Positions 9,364 through 19,283 are shown, numbered from the stretch's first letter. The stretch: 64,000 nucleotides of DNA from Flaviflagellibacter sp963786225 (GCA_963786225.1 CAWAYQ010000019.1:62001-126000); one strand, 5' to 3'. A program made the numbers and translations. Notes: a model not told the origin generated them from the sequence alone.

Positions 9364-10749
9364 CTAGATCGCGCCGCCGGGATTCGGGACATGGACCTTG
9401 TCGCGCATGGTGACGAGTTCTTCGGCGGCCGTCGGATGCACCGCGACGGTGCGGTCGAAATCGGCCTTGGTCGCGCCCATGCCGATGGCGACCGCGGCGA
9501 GCTGGATCATCTCGCCGGCATCCTCGCCCATGATATGTACGCCGATCACCTTGTCGGTCTTGGCGTCGACGACGAGCTTCATGAAGGTGCGCTCCTGCCG
9601 CCGCGTCAAAGTGTGCTTCAGGCTGCGGAACTTGGCGCGGTAGATGTCGATCGGCATCAGCTTGTCGCGCGCGTCCTGCTCGGTCATGCCGATGGTGCCG
9701 ATCTCCGGCGTCGAGAACACCGCGGTCGCGACCAGCGAATGATCGGGCGTCCATTTGCTCGCCGAACAGCCTGTCCGCCACCGCATGACCTTCGCGGATC
9801 GCGACCGGGGTGAGGTTCACGCGGTCGGTCACATCGCCGACCGCGAAGATGTTCGGGACGCTGGTGCGCCCGAACGCGTCGACCTTGACGCGCCGCCCTC
9901 CTCGACCTCCACGCCCGCCTTTTCGAGGCCGAGTTCGGCGGTGTTCGGCGTGCGGCCGGTGGCGAAGAACACGACGTCGAATTCATCGTCGTCGCCGCTG
10001 ACATAGGTCACCTTGCGGCAGCCGTCGTGCGCTCCTCGATCTTGGCGACGGTGTTGTTCATCTTGAGCGTGACGCCTTCGGCGGCGAGCGCCAGCATCAG
10101 TTCGTCGCGCAGATCCTCGTCGAACCCGCGCAGGATCTTTTCGCCGCGATGGATGAGCGTCACCTTCGAGCCGAGGCGCTGGAACATGCAGGCGAATTCG
10201 AGCGCGATATAGCCGCCGCCGACGATGAGGATGCGCTCGGGCAACGCCTTCAGATCGAACGCCTCGTTGGAGGAGATCGCAAGCTCCGCGCCGGGAATAT
10301 GCGGCGCGACGGGATGGCCGCCCGTCGCGATCATGATGTTTTTCGCCCGGACAATGGTGTTCGTCGGCAGGAGGCGCACCGTGTGCGGCATCGTCCAGCA
10401 CCGCGCGGCTGTGGTGCGCGGTGACGCCGGAGCGTTCGAGATTCTGGTCGTAGAGCGTCGACAGCCGCGCGATCTCGCGGTCCTTGGCGTCGAGCAGAGC
10501 CGGCCACGAAAATTCCGGCGGGGTGTGCAGCGTCCAGCCGTAGCCGGCCGCATCGTCGAATGCGTCGTGGAAGCGGCTCGCCAGCACCATGATCTTTTTC
10601 GGCACGCAGCCGCGGATCACGCAGGTGCCGCCGGTGCGGAATTCCTCGGCGATCGCGACCTTCGCGCCATGCCCGGCCGCAATGCGCGCCGCGCGCACGC
10701 CGCCCGAGCCCGCGCCGAGCACAAAAAGATCGACATCAAAATCGCTCAT
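9364..10749 (-). CDS. gor: Glutathione-disulfide reductase (about four frameshifts)
   Basis: An FAD enzyme that reduces glutathione disulfide with NADPH in the cytoplasm. Starts at ATG 10749 (MSDFDVDLFVLGAGSGGVRAAR) with the FAD-binding GxGxxG. The redox-active disulfide is in GGTCVIRGCVPKK. The NADPH-binding Rossmann motif is ILIVGGGYIALEFACMF, the second FAD contact is FAVGDVTDRVNLTPVAIREG, and the C-terminal dimer interface ends VHPTAAEELVTMR with the catalytic His. Total about 461 residues, a normal length. Frame changes occur near 10390, 10020, 9900 and 9765. All catalytic motifs are intact. Confidence 0.92.
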
Positions 10750-10849
10750 AACCATCACCGGAAGGATGAAGGACCCCCTCGACTTCGGTAGGGTCCCGCA
10801 CCAAGATATGCGCTGAATGGCGTCAAACGCCAAGACAGGGAGGCTTTGC

Positions 10850-11803
10850 ATGCGCGCGTGTCAGGATGGCGGCTGGTATTCTGGTGGCCGCGGCGATGGC
10901 CGCGCCGGCTTTCGCGCAGGAGCTCACGATCATAGCACCCGCCGCTCCCGGCGGCGGCTGGGACCAGACCGCGCGCTCCCTCCAGGCCGCGCTGCAGACC
11001 GAAGGCCTCGCCAAGAATGTCCAGGTGATCAACGTTCCGGGCGCCGGCGGCACGATCGGCCTCGCCCAGTTCGTCAGCCAGCGCAAGGGCGACCCCAAGG
11101 CGCTGATCGTCGGCGGCTATGTCATGGTCGGCGCCATCCTCACCAACGCCTCCCCGGTCACGCTCGACCAGGTCACGCCCATCGCGCGCCTGACCGGCGA
11201 ATATGAAGCCATCGTCGTGCCGACCACTTCGCCCATCAAGACGATCGGCGATCTCGTCGCGCAGCTGAAGGCCGATCCCGGCACGGTCAGCTGGGGCGGC
11301 GGCTCGGCCGGCGGCACCGACCACATCACGGTCGGCCTGATCGCCAAGGCGGCGGGCGTCGATCCGACCAAGATCAACTACATCCCCTTCTCGGGCGGCG
11401 GCGAGGCTCTGGCCGCCATCGTCGGCGGCAAGGTCACCGCCGGCATTTCCGGCTATGGCGAGTTCGAGCAGCAGGTGAAGGCCGGCAAGCTGCGCGTGCT
11501 CGCGGTATCTCCGCGCGCAGCGGCTGCCGAATATCGACGCGCCGACGCTCAAGGAATCGCGGCGTCGATGTCGAGGTGCAGAACTGGCGCGGCGTTTGGG
11601 CCGCGCCCGGCATCACGCCCGAGCAGAAGGCGAGCCTCATCTCGACGATCGAAAAGATCGTCCAGTCCAAGACCTGGAAGGACACGCTCACGACCAAAGG
11701 CTGGGCCGACACCTTCCTCGCGGGCGATGCCTTCGCCGATGTCCTGAAGCAGGAGATCGCGAAGACGACGGCCGTTCTCAAGGATATCGGCCTCGTGAAA
11801 TGA
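10850..11803 (+). CDS. tctC: Tripartite tricarboxylate transporter substrate-binding protein (frameshifted)
   Basis: About 317 residues of the periplasmic Bug/TctC family, which captures citrate-like carboxylates and delivers them to TctAB. The ATG at 10850 follows a GGGAGG ribosome site. A frameshift near 10862 separates it from the rest of the signal peptide (MAAGILVAAAMAAPAFAQ). The mature part shows IIAPAAPGGGWDQTAR, INVPGAGGTIGLAQF and SWGGGSAGGTDHI, family hallmarks of the two-lobed fold. The frame changes again near 11518 and 11562, and the C-terminus ends KTTAVLKDIGLVK. Its stop overlaps the start of tctB (ATGA), so it is the first gene of tctCBA. Confidence 0.88.
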
Positions 11804-12285
11804 GCGAGGCCGGTCCCGGCAAACCCCGGTCGCAGCCCGACACGGCTGCGTTCGGGGTTGCGCTCCTCCTCGCGGTGCTCGCGGCTCTGATCGCCTGGAA
11901 TGCCGCGCACCTGAACGCCAATCTCGCCAGCTATTCGCGGGTCGGCGCCTCCGCCTTTCCCTATGCCGTCGCGGCTCTCCGCTGGCGGCGGCCCTCGGCA
12001 CGGTGGTCGCCGCCGCGAAGGGCGAGTTTCCGGATCGCGAACCGCTCGAACTCGGCCCGGTCGGCTGGATTGTCGGCGGTCTCGTCGCCCAGGTCGTTCT
12101 GCTCGGCTTTGCCGGGTTTTCCATCGCCACGGGCGTGCTGTTCGCCTTCACCGCGCGCGGCTTCGGCGGCAAGCCGCTTTGGCTGACGATCCCGGTCGGG
12201 ATCGTTTTCGCTTTCGTTCTCTAGTTCTCTTTTCAAAGGGCCTTCAGCTCGCCTGCCGCAAGGCCCGCTCGAGCGGCTGATCTGA
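11800..12285 (+). CDS. tctB: Tripartite tricarboxylate transporter small membrane subunit (frameshifted)
   Basis: About 161 residues with four predicted membrane helices, the usual size for TctB. It starts at the ATG overlapping the tctC stop. An N-terminal helix (FGVALLLAVLAALIAW), the SRVGASAFPYAVA motif, and later helices (WIVGGLVAQVVLLGFAGFSIATGVLFAF, LTIPVGIVFAFVL) are visible. The frame changes near 11975 and several times between 12220 and 12265; the last codons restore to a LQLA...PQGPLERLI tail ending at 12285, as expected for TctB. tctA begins 5 bp later. Confidence 0.82.
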
Positions 12286-12290
12286 ATCGC

Positions 12291-13794
12291 ATGGAAAGCT
12301 TCGACGCCCTCTTGTCCGGTCTCTCGGTCGCGACCCAGCCGATAAACCTGCTTTACGCGCTGATCGGCGTGACGCTCGGCACCGCGGTCGGCGTTCTGCC
12401 CGGCATCGGCCCCGCTCTGACGGTCGCGCTGCTGCTGCCGGTGACCTTCAAGCTCGATCCCGCCGGATCGCTGATCATGTTCGCGGGCATCTATTACGGC
12501 GGTATGTACGGCGGATCGACATCGTCGATCCTGCTCAACACGCCGGGCGAAAGCGCGTCCATGATCACGGCGCTCGAAGGCAACCAGATGGCCCGCCGGG
12601 GCGCGGCGGGCCCGCGCTGGCGACGGCCGCCATCGGCTCCTTCGTCGCCGGCACGATCGCAACCCTGCTGCTGGCCTTCGTCGCGCCGTATGTCGTCGAT
12701 ATCGCGCTGAGCTTCGGCCCGGCCGAATATTTCGCGCTGATGGTCCTGGCCTTCACCACCGTGTCGTCCGCCTTCGGCGGTTCGGCGCTGCGCGGGCTGA
12801 CCGCCTGTTCATCGGCCTGTCGCTCGGCCTGATCGGCATCGATCTGCAGACGGGCCAGGCGCGCCTCGCCTTCGGCGTACCCGATCTTCTCGACGGCGTC
12901 GAAGTCACCACGGCGGCCGTCGCCATGTTCGCGCTGGGCGAAACGCTCTATGTCGCCGCGCACGGCTCGCGTTTCCGCGAAACGATCGAACCCGTGCGCG
13001 GCTCGCTCTGGATGACCGCGCAGGATTGGGGGCGTTCGTGGAAGCCGTGGCTGCGCGGCACCGTGCTCGGCTTCCCCATCGGCGCCCTGCCCGCCGGCGG
13101 CGCCGAGATCCCGACCTTCCTGTCCTATTCGCTGGAAAAATAGCTGTCGTCGAAACCCGAAGAGTTCGGCCACGGCGCGATCGAAGGCGTCGCCGGCCCG
13201 GAAGCCGCGAACAACGCGTCTGCCGCCGGCACATTGGTTCCGCTGCTCACGCTCGGCCTGCCGACCTCCGCCACGGCGGCGATGATGCTCGCCGGCTTCC
13301 AGCAATACGGCCTCAATCCCGGCCCGCTGCTGTTCACCTCGAACCCTGAGCTCGTCTGGGGTCTGGTCGCGAGCCTGTTCATCGCGAACTTCATGCTGAT
13401 CGTGCTGAACCTGCCGCTGATCGGCGTGTGGGTGCGGCTGCTGGCGATCCCGCGGCCGTGGCTCTACGGCGGCATTCTGGTGTTCGCGACGCTCGGCACG
13501 CTCGGCGCCAATCCATCCCAGTTCGAGCTCGCTATGCTGGTCGTGCTCGGCCTGCTCGGCTTCGCGATGCGCTATTTCGACTATCCGGTGGCGCCGGTCA
13601 TCATCGGGCTGATCCTCGGACCGCTGGCGGAGCAGCAGCTGCGCCGGGCGCTCGCGATCAGCCAGGGCGATGCGTCGGCCCTGGTCGAGAGCGGACTTGC
13701 GATAACGATCTACGCGATCTGCGCGCTGGTGCTGTTCGGCCCGATCCTGTTCCGGGCGATACGCGGCGCGGGCGCTCCGGCGCCCGCGCGATAA
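12291..13794 (+). CDS. tctA: Tripartite tricarboxylate transporter large permease (frameshifts and an in-frame TAG)
   Basis: About 500 residues with ten to twelve membrane helices, forming the translocation pathway of the TTT carboxylate transporter. Starts at ATG 12291. Family signatures: GTAVGVLPGIGPALTVALLLP, GIYYGGMYGGSTSSILLNTPGE and later PTSATAAMMLAGFQQYGLNPGP. The frame changes near 12600 and 12803. A TAG stop lies in frame at 13141-13143 within LSYSLEK-stop-LSS, just before PEEFGHGAIEGVAGPEAANN, where homologues normally read a basic residue. The reading frame is the same on both sides of the TAG. Given the error density here, a base-call error is more likely than recoding. Confidence 0.88.
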
Positions 13795-13804
13795 GCGACG
13801 ACCG

Positions 13805-14320
13805 TCAGATGTCGTGGCCCTTTTTCTTCATCTCTTCGCGCAGATTGTCCATGATCGTGAGGCTCAGCCTCTGCGACCATGCTCCGAGCAGCTTGTAGCT
13901 CTCGCCGAGAACCGAGGGCAGTTCCGCGGTCATCTTCTTGCCGGTCGGCGACTGGTAGAAGGCGGCGATTTCCTTCAGTTCCGTTTCGCTGAATTTCTGC
14001 GCGTAGACCGTCGCGATCTGGCTGACCAGTTCCTCGTCCGCATTCGCGAGCTTGGTCGCGACCGTCATCGCGGCGGCGTCGAGATCCGGCTGCAGGGTCG
14101 GACGGGTGCGCAGGATGACGTTGCGGGCATCCGTCAGCAGCTTCGGCACGACATTGTCGAAGCTCTTGCGGGCGCCGGTGAAGTCGAGCACCGCGCGCGC
14201 CAGCGCGATGTGTTCGGGGGTCGGCGCCTTCGCGGCCGGAGCCTGCGCGAAGGCCGGGACGCAGAGCGCGCAGACCAGAAGAACGGCAGTGCCGAAGCGG
14301 CGTACCGGGGAGAACGTCAT
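13805..14320 (-). CDS. Secreted DUF2059 domain protein
   Basis: 171 residues with a signal peptide (FGTAVLLVCALCVPAFAQA) from ATG 14320. The body is helical. The segment QIATVYAQKFSETELKEIAAFYQSPTGKKM is the DUF2059 signature: its helical pair plus the FYxSPxGKK motif. Probably periplasmic; the family function is unknown. It converges with tctA and follows rpiA by about 20 bp on the same strand, so it may be the third gene of a gabD-rpiA-DUF2059 operon. It is unbroken despite lying in the error-rich part of the window. Confidence 0.85.
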   Translation of the reverse strand: MTFSPVRRFGTAVLLVCALCVPAFAQAPAAKAPTPEHIALARAVLDFTGARKSFDNVVPKLLTDARNVILRTRPTLQPDLDAAAMTVATKLANADEELVSQIATVYAQKFSETELKEIAAFYQSPTGKKMTAELPSVLGESYKLLGAWSQRLSLTIMDNLREEMKKKGHDI

Positions 14321-14339
14321 TGAGAATGTCTCCGGAAAA

Positions 14340-15042
14340 TTACGAGGAAGATCGCGCGATATGTTCAACGCCGGACGGCCCGGCAATGAACGCATCGCTG
14401 GCAAGACCAATAAACAGACCGTGTTCCACTACCCCAGGAACCGCGGCCAGTCCATTCGCCAATGCCTCGGGAGCCGGAATCCGGCCCAGGGAGGCGTCGA
14501 GGATGAAGTGGCCCGAATCCGTGACCAAAGCATGACCGTCCGGACGCAGGCGAAGCTTTATCTCGCCCCGGCAGCCGGCATTCTCCACGGCCCGGACCAC
14601 CGCGCGGCGGGTGGCTTCGCAGGCCGAACTGAATGACCTCGATCGGCAGCGGAAAGGCCCCGAGAACGGCGACTTTCTTGCTGCCGTCGGCGATGACCAC
14701 CATGCGTTTGCTGGCATAGGCCACGATCTTCTCGCGCAGCAGCGCCGCGCCGCCGCCCTTGATCAGCCGAAGTTCCGGATCGAGTTCGTCGGCGCCGTCG
14801 ACCGTCAGATCGAGTTCCGGGGTCTCGTCCAGCGTGGTCAGCGGGATGCCGGCATGTTTGGCGAGGCCGCGCGTCGCCTCCGAGGTCGGGACGCCGACCA
14901 CGTCGAGACCCGCCTTCACCCTCACGCCCAGGAGTTCGACGAAATGGGCGGCGGTCGAGCCGGTGCCGAGGCCGAGCCGCATTCCGGGACGGACGAGTTC
15001 GAGCGCGGCCTCCGCGGCCGCGCGCTTCTGATGGTCGCTCAC
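14340..15042 (-). CDS. rpiA: Ribose-5-phosphate isomerase A (one frameshift)
   Basis: Interconverts ribose-5-phosphate and ribulose-5-phosphate in the pentose phosphate pathway. About 233 residues. A GTG start at 15042 overlaps the gabD stop (GTGA), giving MSDHQKRAAAEAALELVRPG. Motifs: GLGTGSTAAHFVE for phosphate binding, TVDGADELDPELRLIKGGGAALLREKIVA with the catalytic Asp and Glu, and SKKVAVLGAFPLPIEV. Near 14632 the frame changes; the second part reads VTDSGHFILDASLGRI and ends PGVVEHGLFIGLASDAFIAG. Both halves are well conserved. Confidence 0.92.
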
Positions 15043-16484
15043 GAGTTCAGCCCCCCGAGCATCACATATTTCATCTCGGTGAATTCCTCGATCCCGTGAT
15101 GCGAGCCCTCGCGGCCGATGCCGGAGTGCTTCATGCCGCCGAACGGCGCGACCTCGGTGGAGATCACACCGGAATTGACGCCGACGATGCCGTATTCGAG
15201 CCCCTCGGCGACACGGAAGATGCGGCCGACATCGCGCGCGTAGAAATAGGAGGCGAGGCCGAATTCGGTGTCGTTGGCGGAACGGATCGCCTCCTCCTCG
15301 TCTTGAAGCGGAACACGGCGGCGACCGGACCGAAGGTTTCCTCGTGGGCGATCTTCATCTGCTGCGTGACGTTCGCGAGCACGGTCGGCTCGAAGAAGGT
15401 GCGGCCGAGCGCGTGGCGCTTGCCGCCGGGTTTCACCTCGGCGCCCTTCGACACCGCATCCTCGATGTGCTCCTCGACCTTCTTCACCGCGGCCTCATTG
15501 ATCAGCGGCCCCTGCGGGACGCCCTCGTCCAGCCCGTTGCCGACCTTCAGCTTCGTCGTCGCGGCGATCAGCTTTTCGACAAAGGCGTCGTAGATACGGT
15601 CCTGTACATAGATGCGGTTGGCGCAGACGCAGGTCTGGCCCATATTGCGGAACTTCGACTGAACCGCCCCGCGACCGCCGCTTCGACATCGGCGTCGTCG
15701 AACACGAGGAACGGCGCATTGCCGCCGAGTTCGAGCCCGACCTTCTTGACGCCCTCGGCGGCCTGCTTCATCAGCCTGCGGCCGATCTCGGTCGATCCGG
15801 TGAACGTCACGACGCGCACGCGTCATGCGTGGTCAGCACCTCGCCGATCTCGCCGGATTTGCCGGTGACGACGTTCAGCACGCCCGGCGGCATCCCCGCC
15901 TCCTCGCCGAGCGCGCCGAGCGCCAGCGCCGTCAGCGGCGTCGCGCCGGCCGGGCTTCACCACGGCGGTGCAGCCGACGGCCAACGCGGGGCCGACCTTG
16001 CGGGTGATCATCGCGGCCGGGAAATTCCACGGCGTGATGGCCGAGACGACGCCCGCCGGCTGGCGCAGCACCAGAAGCCGCGAGCCCGGCAACGGGCTCG
16101 GAATGGTCTCGCCGTAGATGCGCTTGGCCTCTTCGGCGAAGAACTCGATGAAGCCGGCGGCGTAGTCGATCTCGCCCCGGCTCTCCGTCAGCGGCTTGCC
16201 CTGCTCGCTGGTCATCAGCACGGCGAGATCCTCGCGGTTGGCGATGATGAGCTGGTGCCAGGGCTTCAGGATGACCGAGCGCTCCTTGGCGGTTTTGCCG
16301 GCCCAGGCCGGAAACGCCTTGGCGGCGGCGTCGACGGCCTCGCTTCGCCTCGGCGGCGCCGAGCTCCGGCACGCTTGGCCACGGTCTCTCCGGTGGCGGG
16401 ATTGTCGACGGCGTCTCCGGTTGCCGATCCAGGCGCCGCCGATCAGGCAGGCTCCCGCAGCAGTGACGGGTTCGAGAGTTTCAT
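15039..16484 (-). CDS. gabD: NAD(P)-dependent succinate-semialdehyde dehydrogenase (heavily frameshifted)
   Basis: Oxidises succinate semialdehyde to succinate, completing GABA breakdown into the TCA cycle. About 481 residues from ATG 16484 (MKLSNPSLLR). Conserved ALDH blocks: KTAKERSVILKPWHQLII, SEQGKPLTESRGEIDYAAGFIEFFAEEAKR, ITPWNFPAAMITRKVGPALA, FTGSTEIGRRLMKQA, the catalytic Glu in LELGGNAPFLVFDDAD and the catalytic Cys in GQTCVCANRIYVQ. The C-terminus EVAPFGGMKHSGIGREG supports the GabD rather than a generic ALDH assignment. At least five frame changes occur (about 15300, 15660, 15820, 15955, 16345, and near 16440). Confidence 0.88.
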
Positions 16485-16631
16485 GATGGCGCCGCTTTAG
16501 CACGCCCGCGCAGGTTCGTCAGCGCGGGGATTTGCGTGGGAGATCATATCCTCGGCGGACGGCGGGGAAGCGCGGTCTATCATGGCGGCTCGTGCCGGGG
16601 CCACCCGGCCGCGCTCACGCCAGCGGGGGAG

Positions 16632-17012
16632 TCAGCGGGCCTGGGGCGTGCAGACCACGCGCTCGGTCAGCACGTAGCAGACGCTGATCTCGCCGGTGCG
16701 GGTGTTGACGCGGAAAATGCCGCCTTCGCGCTCGTGGTTCGAGCGCACGAGATCGTAATCGCCGGGGATCGGCTGCGGGCCGCCGCCCTCGCCCGCCGCA
16801 TAGCAGAGCGCGACGCCGACCGTGCTGTCCTTGATGGCATATTGGCAGGCGCCCATCTCGCCGGTCAGGCGGTTGACCCGGTAGATGCGGTTGAGATCGA
16901 TCTGCGGCGCCGGCATGAAGCGGTATTCCTCGGCCGAGGCGGAACCGGTTTCTGCGAGTGATATCAATGCCGTAGTCAGAATTGAAAAGGCAAAAGGTGA
17001 GAGGCGGATCAT
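16632..17012 (-). CDS. Small secreted protein with duplicated RVN-TGE-C motif
   Basis: 126 residues with a signal peptide (MIRLSPFAFSILTTALISLAETGSASA). The mature protein carries two copies of a short unit, YRVNRLTGEMGACQY and FRVNTRTGEISVCYV, each with a conserved Cys, plus further cysteines (ALCYAAGEG and a terminal VVCTPQAR). This suggests two small beta-hairpin repeats, perhaps disulfide-bonded. I do not recognise a named domain. It starts 82 bp from the divergent gph gene. Function unknown. Confidence 0.65.
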   Translation of the reverse strand: MIRLSPFAFSILTTALISLAETGSASAEEYRFMPAPQIDLNRIYRVNRLTGEMGACQYAIKDSTVGVALCYAAGEGGGPQPIPGDYDLVRSNHEREGGIFRVNTRTGEISVCYVLTERVVCTPQAR

Positions 17013-17094
17013 GCGCTCATCCGTGGCGACTCGGGTGCCTGCGGGTGATATTACCCAGACTTATCCTTCCGTCCCAATCGTGCGACCGCATTCC

Positions 17095-17764
17095 ATGACC
17101 GCTCCGACCTTTGTCTTCGATCTCGACGGCACGCTCGTCGACACCGCCCCCGACCTCGTGGGCGGCCTGAACGTTGCGCTGGCGCTCGAAAATCTCGAAC
17201 CGATCCTGATCCGCGACGTGCACAAGCTGATCGGCGGCGGGGTCCGGGTCATGCTCACGCGCGGTCTGGACCTGCGCGGCCACGCGGTTTCGCCGGAACG
17301 GTTCGAGCAGCTCGCGAGCGCGTTCCTCGCCCATTACGAACTCCACATCGCCGACGAATCCACGCTCTATCCGGATGTCGTCCCGGTGCTCGACGAGCTT
17401 GCGGCCGGCGGCAACATTCTCGCCGTCTGCACCAACAAGCCGGAGCGGCTGTCGCTTCTTCTGCTCGAGGCGCTCGGTCTGCGTTCGCGCTTCGCGGCGA
17501 TCTGCGGCGCCGATACGTTTCCGGCGAGAAAGCCCGATCCGATCCATCTGATCGGCACGATCGAGCGCGCCGGCGGCGATGTCGGACGTTCGGTGATGAT
17601 CGGCGATTCACGCACCGACCGCGACGCGGCGCGCAATGCCAATGTGCCCTGCGTGCTTCTGGACTACGGCTATACCGACGTCCCGGTCGGCGAACTCGAC
17701 GCCGAAGCCGTGGTGTCCGCGCTTCGCCGCCGTTCCGGACGCCGCGCGGAAATTGCTGTTCTGA
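17095..17764 (+). CDS. gph: Phosphoglycolate phosphatase (C-terminal frameshift likely)
   Basis: A HAD-superfamily hydrolase that dephosphorylates 2-phosphoglycolate. ATG at 17095 (MTAPTFVFDLDGTLVDTAPDL) carries HAD motif I DxDGT. Motif II is in VCTNKPERLSLLLLEALGL; motif III/IV is KPDPIHL followed by SVMIGDSRTDRDAARNA. The length to a stop at 17762-17764 is about 222 residues, the family norm. That stop is in the +1 frame relative to the start; in the starting frame the reading continues through a terminator hairpin and antisense to the next gene. A frameshift in the last 20 codons is therefore likely. It could be a related HAD phosphatase. Confidence 0.85.
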
Positions 17765-17784
17765 ACGAGGACCCTGAAACGAAG

Positions 17785-17808
17785 AGGGCCGGCGCAAGCG
17801 CCGGCCCT
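17785..17808. terminator. Hairpin terminator between gph and the L,D-transpeptidase gene
   Basis: A perfect 10-bp GC-rich stem (AGGGCCGGCG, loop CAAG) between converging genes. There is no long T tract on either strand, so its strength is uncertain. Confidence 0.65.
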
Positions 17809-17835
17809 TCGCCAATCCCCAGCCCCCGCCTCGGA

Positions 17836-18417
17836 TCAGCGCAATACTACGACCCGCGCGCCAACCTTCACGCGATCGTAAAGGTCGGTCACGTCGTCGT
17901 TCGACATCCGGAAGCAGCCCGACGACACGGCCTGGCCGATCGTCTGCGGCTCGTTCGAGCCGTGGATGCGGAAAATGGTCGAGCCGATATACATCGCGCG
18001 CGCGCCCAGCGGATTGTTCGGGCCGCCCGGCATGAAGCGCGGCAGGTCCGGACGACGCTTCAGCATCTGCTCCGGCGGACGCCAATCCGGCCATTCCTTC
18101 TTCATGGTGACGGAATGCGTGCCGCCCCACTGGAAACCATCGCGGCCGACGCCGATGCCGTACTTGATCGCCGTGCCATCGGGCTGAACGAAATAGAGGC
18201 GGCGCTCGGCGGTGTTCACGACGATCGTGCCGGCGCTGTATTTGCCCGGGGCCGGAACGATCGTCTTCTTGATCGGCGACGAGGTCATGCCGCCGGCCTT
18301 GTACTTGTTGACGATCGGCTCCTTGGTCGTCGGATCGATCATGTAGCCGGCATAGGTCGCGGCCGGGACGGCGGCTGCGACGAGCGCGGCGATGGTGAGC
18401 AGAGCTATACGACGCAT
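17836..18417 (-). CDS. L,D-transpeptidase (YkuD domain), secreted
   Basis: 193 residues with a signal peptide (MRRIALLTIAALVAAAVPAATYAG) from ATG 18417. The YkuD domain starts at about residue 65 (TIVVNTAERRLYFVQPDGTAIKYGIGVG) and has the catalytic signature HGSNEP...VSSGCFRMSNDDV, with the nucleophilic Cys in SGCFR. It acts in the periplasm, making 3-3 crosslinks in peptidoglycan or anchoring proteins to it. It is a single-gene unit converging with gph. An upstream in-frame TTG adds four residues and is less likely as the start. Confidence 0.9.
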   Translation of the reverse strand: MRRIALLTIAALVAAAVPAATYAGYMIDPTTKEPIVNKYKAGGMTSSPIKKTIVPAPGKYSAGTIVVNTAERRLYFVQPDGTAIKYGIGVGRDGFQWGGTHSVTMKKEWPDWRPPEQMLKRRPDLPRFMPGGPNNPLGARAMYIGSTIFRIHGSNEPQTIGQAVSSGCFRMSNDDVTDLYDRVKVGARVVVLR

Positions 18418-18789
18418 GGCATGCCTCAATTGAAGAGGTCGGCAAATCAGCCGACCAAAATGTCACTCTGCTTATTCCCGTGACCGCGGCAGTTTTCAAT
18501 TGAGAGTATGGCTAAAAACGCGCATTCGGTGCCGGTTGGCCACACACTGTGGCACGACGGTCACGAATTCGACCGGCAGAAGTGGTGGCGATACAGGATT
18601 GAACCTCGACCCTTCCCAGGATGCGCGCGCAATGTCGACCGACGCACGGCGAACGCGCGTGAACGTGCCGGGAACAGGTTACGCGGATTCTCACGCATCC
18701 GCGTACCATGATCTGCAGGTGTTCGCCGAGACCGCCGACGGGGACAAACCGCGCTGCGGCCGAAGCCCCTTGATATTCTTGGGAAGGAA
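18418..18789. other. Intergenic region with a tRNA 3'-end remnant
   Basis: 372 bp with no gene I can support. A forward reading frame from 18508 (MAKNAHSVPVGHTLWHD) runs into the tRNA-like remnant and looks fortuitous. Besides that remnant there is a hairpin ACGCGGAT/ATCCGCGT at about 18680-18703. Confidence 0.6.
18583..18620 (-). repeat. Degenerate copy of the tRNA-Val 3' end (att-like)
   Basis: On the reverse strand this reads GGGTC, then AGGTTCAATCCTGTATCGCC and ACCA. It matches the T arm, acceptor 3' strand and CCA of the intact tRNA-Val 200 bp away, with a few single-base deletions. It lies on the 3' side of that tRNA and in the same orientation, as expected for the distal attachment site of an element integrated in a tRNA gene, or for a decayed tandem copy. 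Confidence 0.6.
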
Positions 18790-18864
18790 TGGTGGGCGAT
18801 ACAGGGATTGAACCTGTGACCCCTCCCGTGTGAAGGGAGTGCTCTCCCGCTGAGCTAATCGCCC
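18790..18864 (-). tRNA. tRNA-Val (anticodon CAC)
   Basis: 75 nt including an encoded CCA. The acceptor stem GGGCGAT pairs with ATCGCCC. The D arm is GCTC-AGCGGGA-GAGC, the anticodon stem CTCCC/GGGAG encloses the loop TTCACAC with anticodon CAC (valine GUG codons), and the T arm is ACAGG-TTCAATC-CCTGT. All stems are perfectly paired. Confidence 0.97.
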
Positions 18865-18917
18865 GCCCTATCGGGTTGGTATGAGCCCCGGCCCTGCCTG
18901 TCAAGCAAACGGCGCGC

Positions 18918-19283
18918 TCAGGATCGGCTGAGGCCTTTCGCGGCGAGCGATTCCAGATATTTGCCCCAGATTTCCGCTCTCCGATCGGAGAGCTTGCGGA
19001 GATAGGGCCAGGTGAAGATGCCGGTCGAATGGCCGTCGCTGAAGACCAGACGCACCGCATAGCTGCCGACGGGCAGCACATCCTGGATCGTCACGTTCTT
19101 CTTGCCGGGAACGGTCGTCTTGTCGGCCGGAGAATGGCCCTGCACCTCGGCGCTCGGGCTTTCGACGCGCAGATATTCGGCTTCGATCGTGTCGTGACGG
19201 TTGTCGTCCCAGCAGATATGGAGCGCGCGCTTTTCGTCGACGAGCTTCAGCTCGACCGGCCAGGGGTCATGCGGATCGGGCAT
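18918..19283 (-). CDS. DUF971 (GBBH-like N-terminal domain) protein
   Basis: 121 residues. The block ALHICWDDNRHDTIEAEYLRV, then VQGHSP, then VGSYAVRLVFSDGHSTGIFTWPYLR matches the DUF971 domain shared with the N-terminus of gamma-butyrobetaine hydroxylase. The family is often found near Fe-S assembly or Mrp genes; here an Mrp gene lies about 2.4 kb away. Probably cytoplasmic, function unproven. It sits just 7 bp from the otsA stop, so it may be cotranscribed with otsBA. Confidence 0.85.
   Translation of the reverse strand: MPDPHDPWPVELKLVDEKRALHICWDDNRHDTIEAEYLRVESPSAEVQGHSPADKTTVPGKKNVTIQDVLPVGSYAVRLVFSDGHSTGIFTWPYLRKLSDRRAEIWGKYLESLAAKGLSRS

Noticed and set aside
16885..18483. 532-codon frame suggesting a long fusion containing phosphoglycolate phosphatase
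   Set aside because: It reads through a terminator hairpin and antisense to the L,D-transpeptidase gene; the real gph ends near 17764.
18583..18620. A second functional tRNA gene
   Set aside because: Only the T arm and 3' end match; the D arm and anticodon arm are absent.
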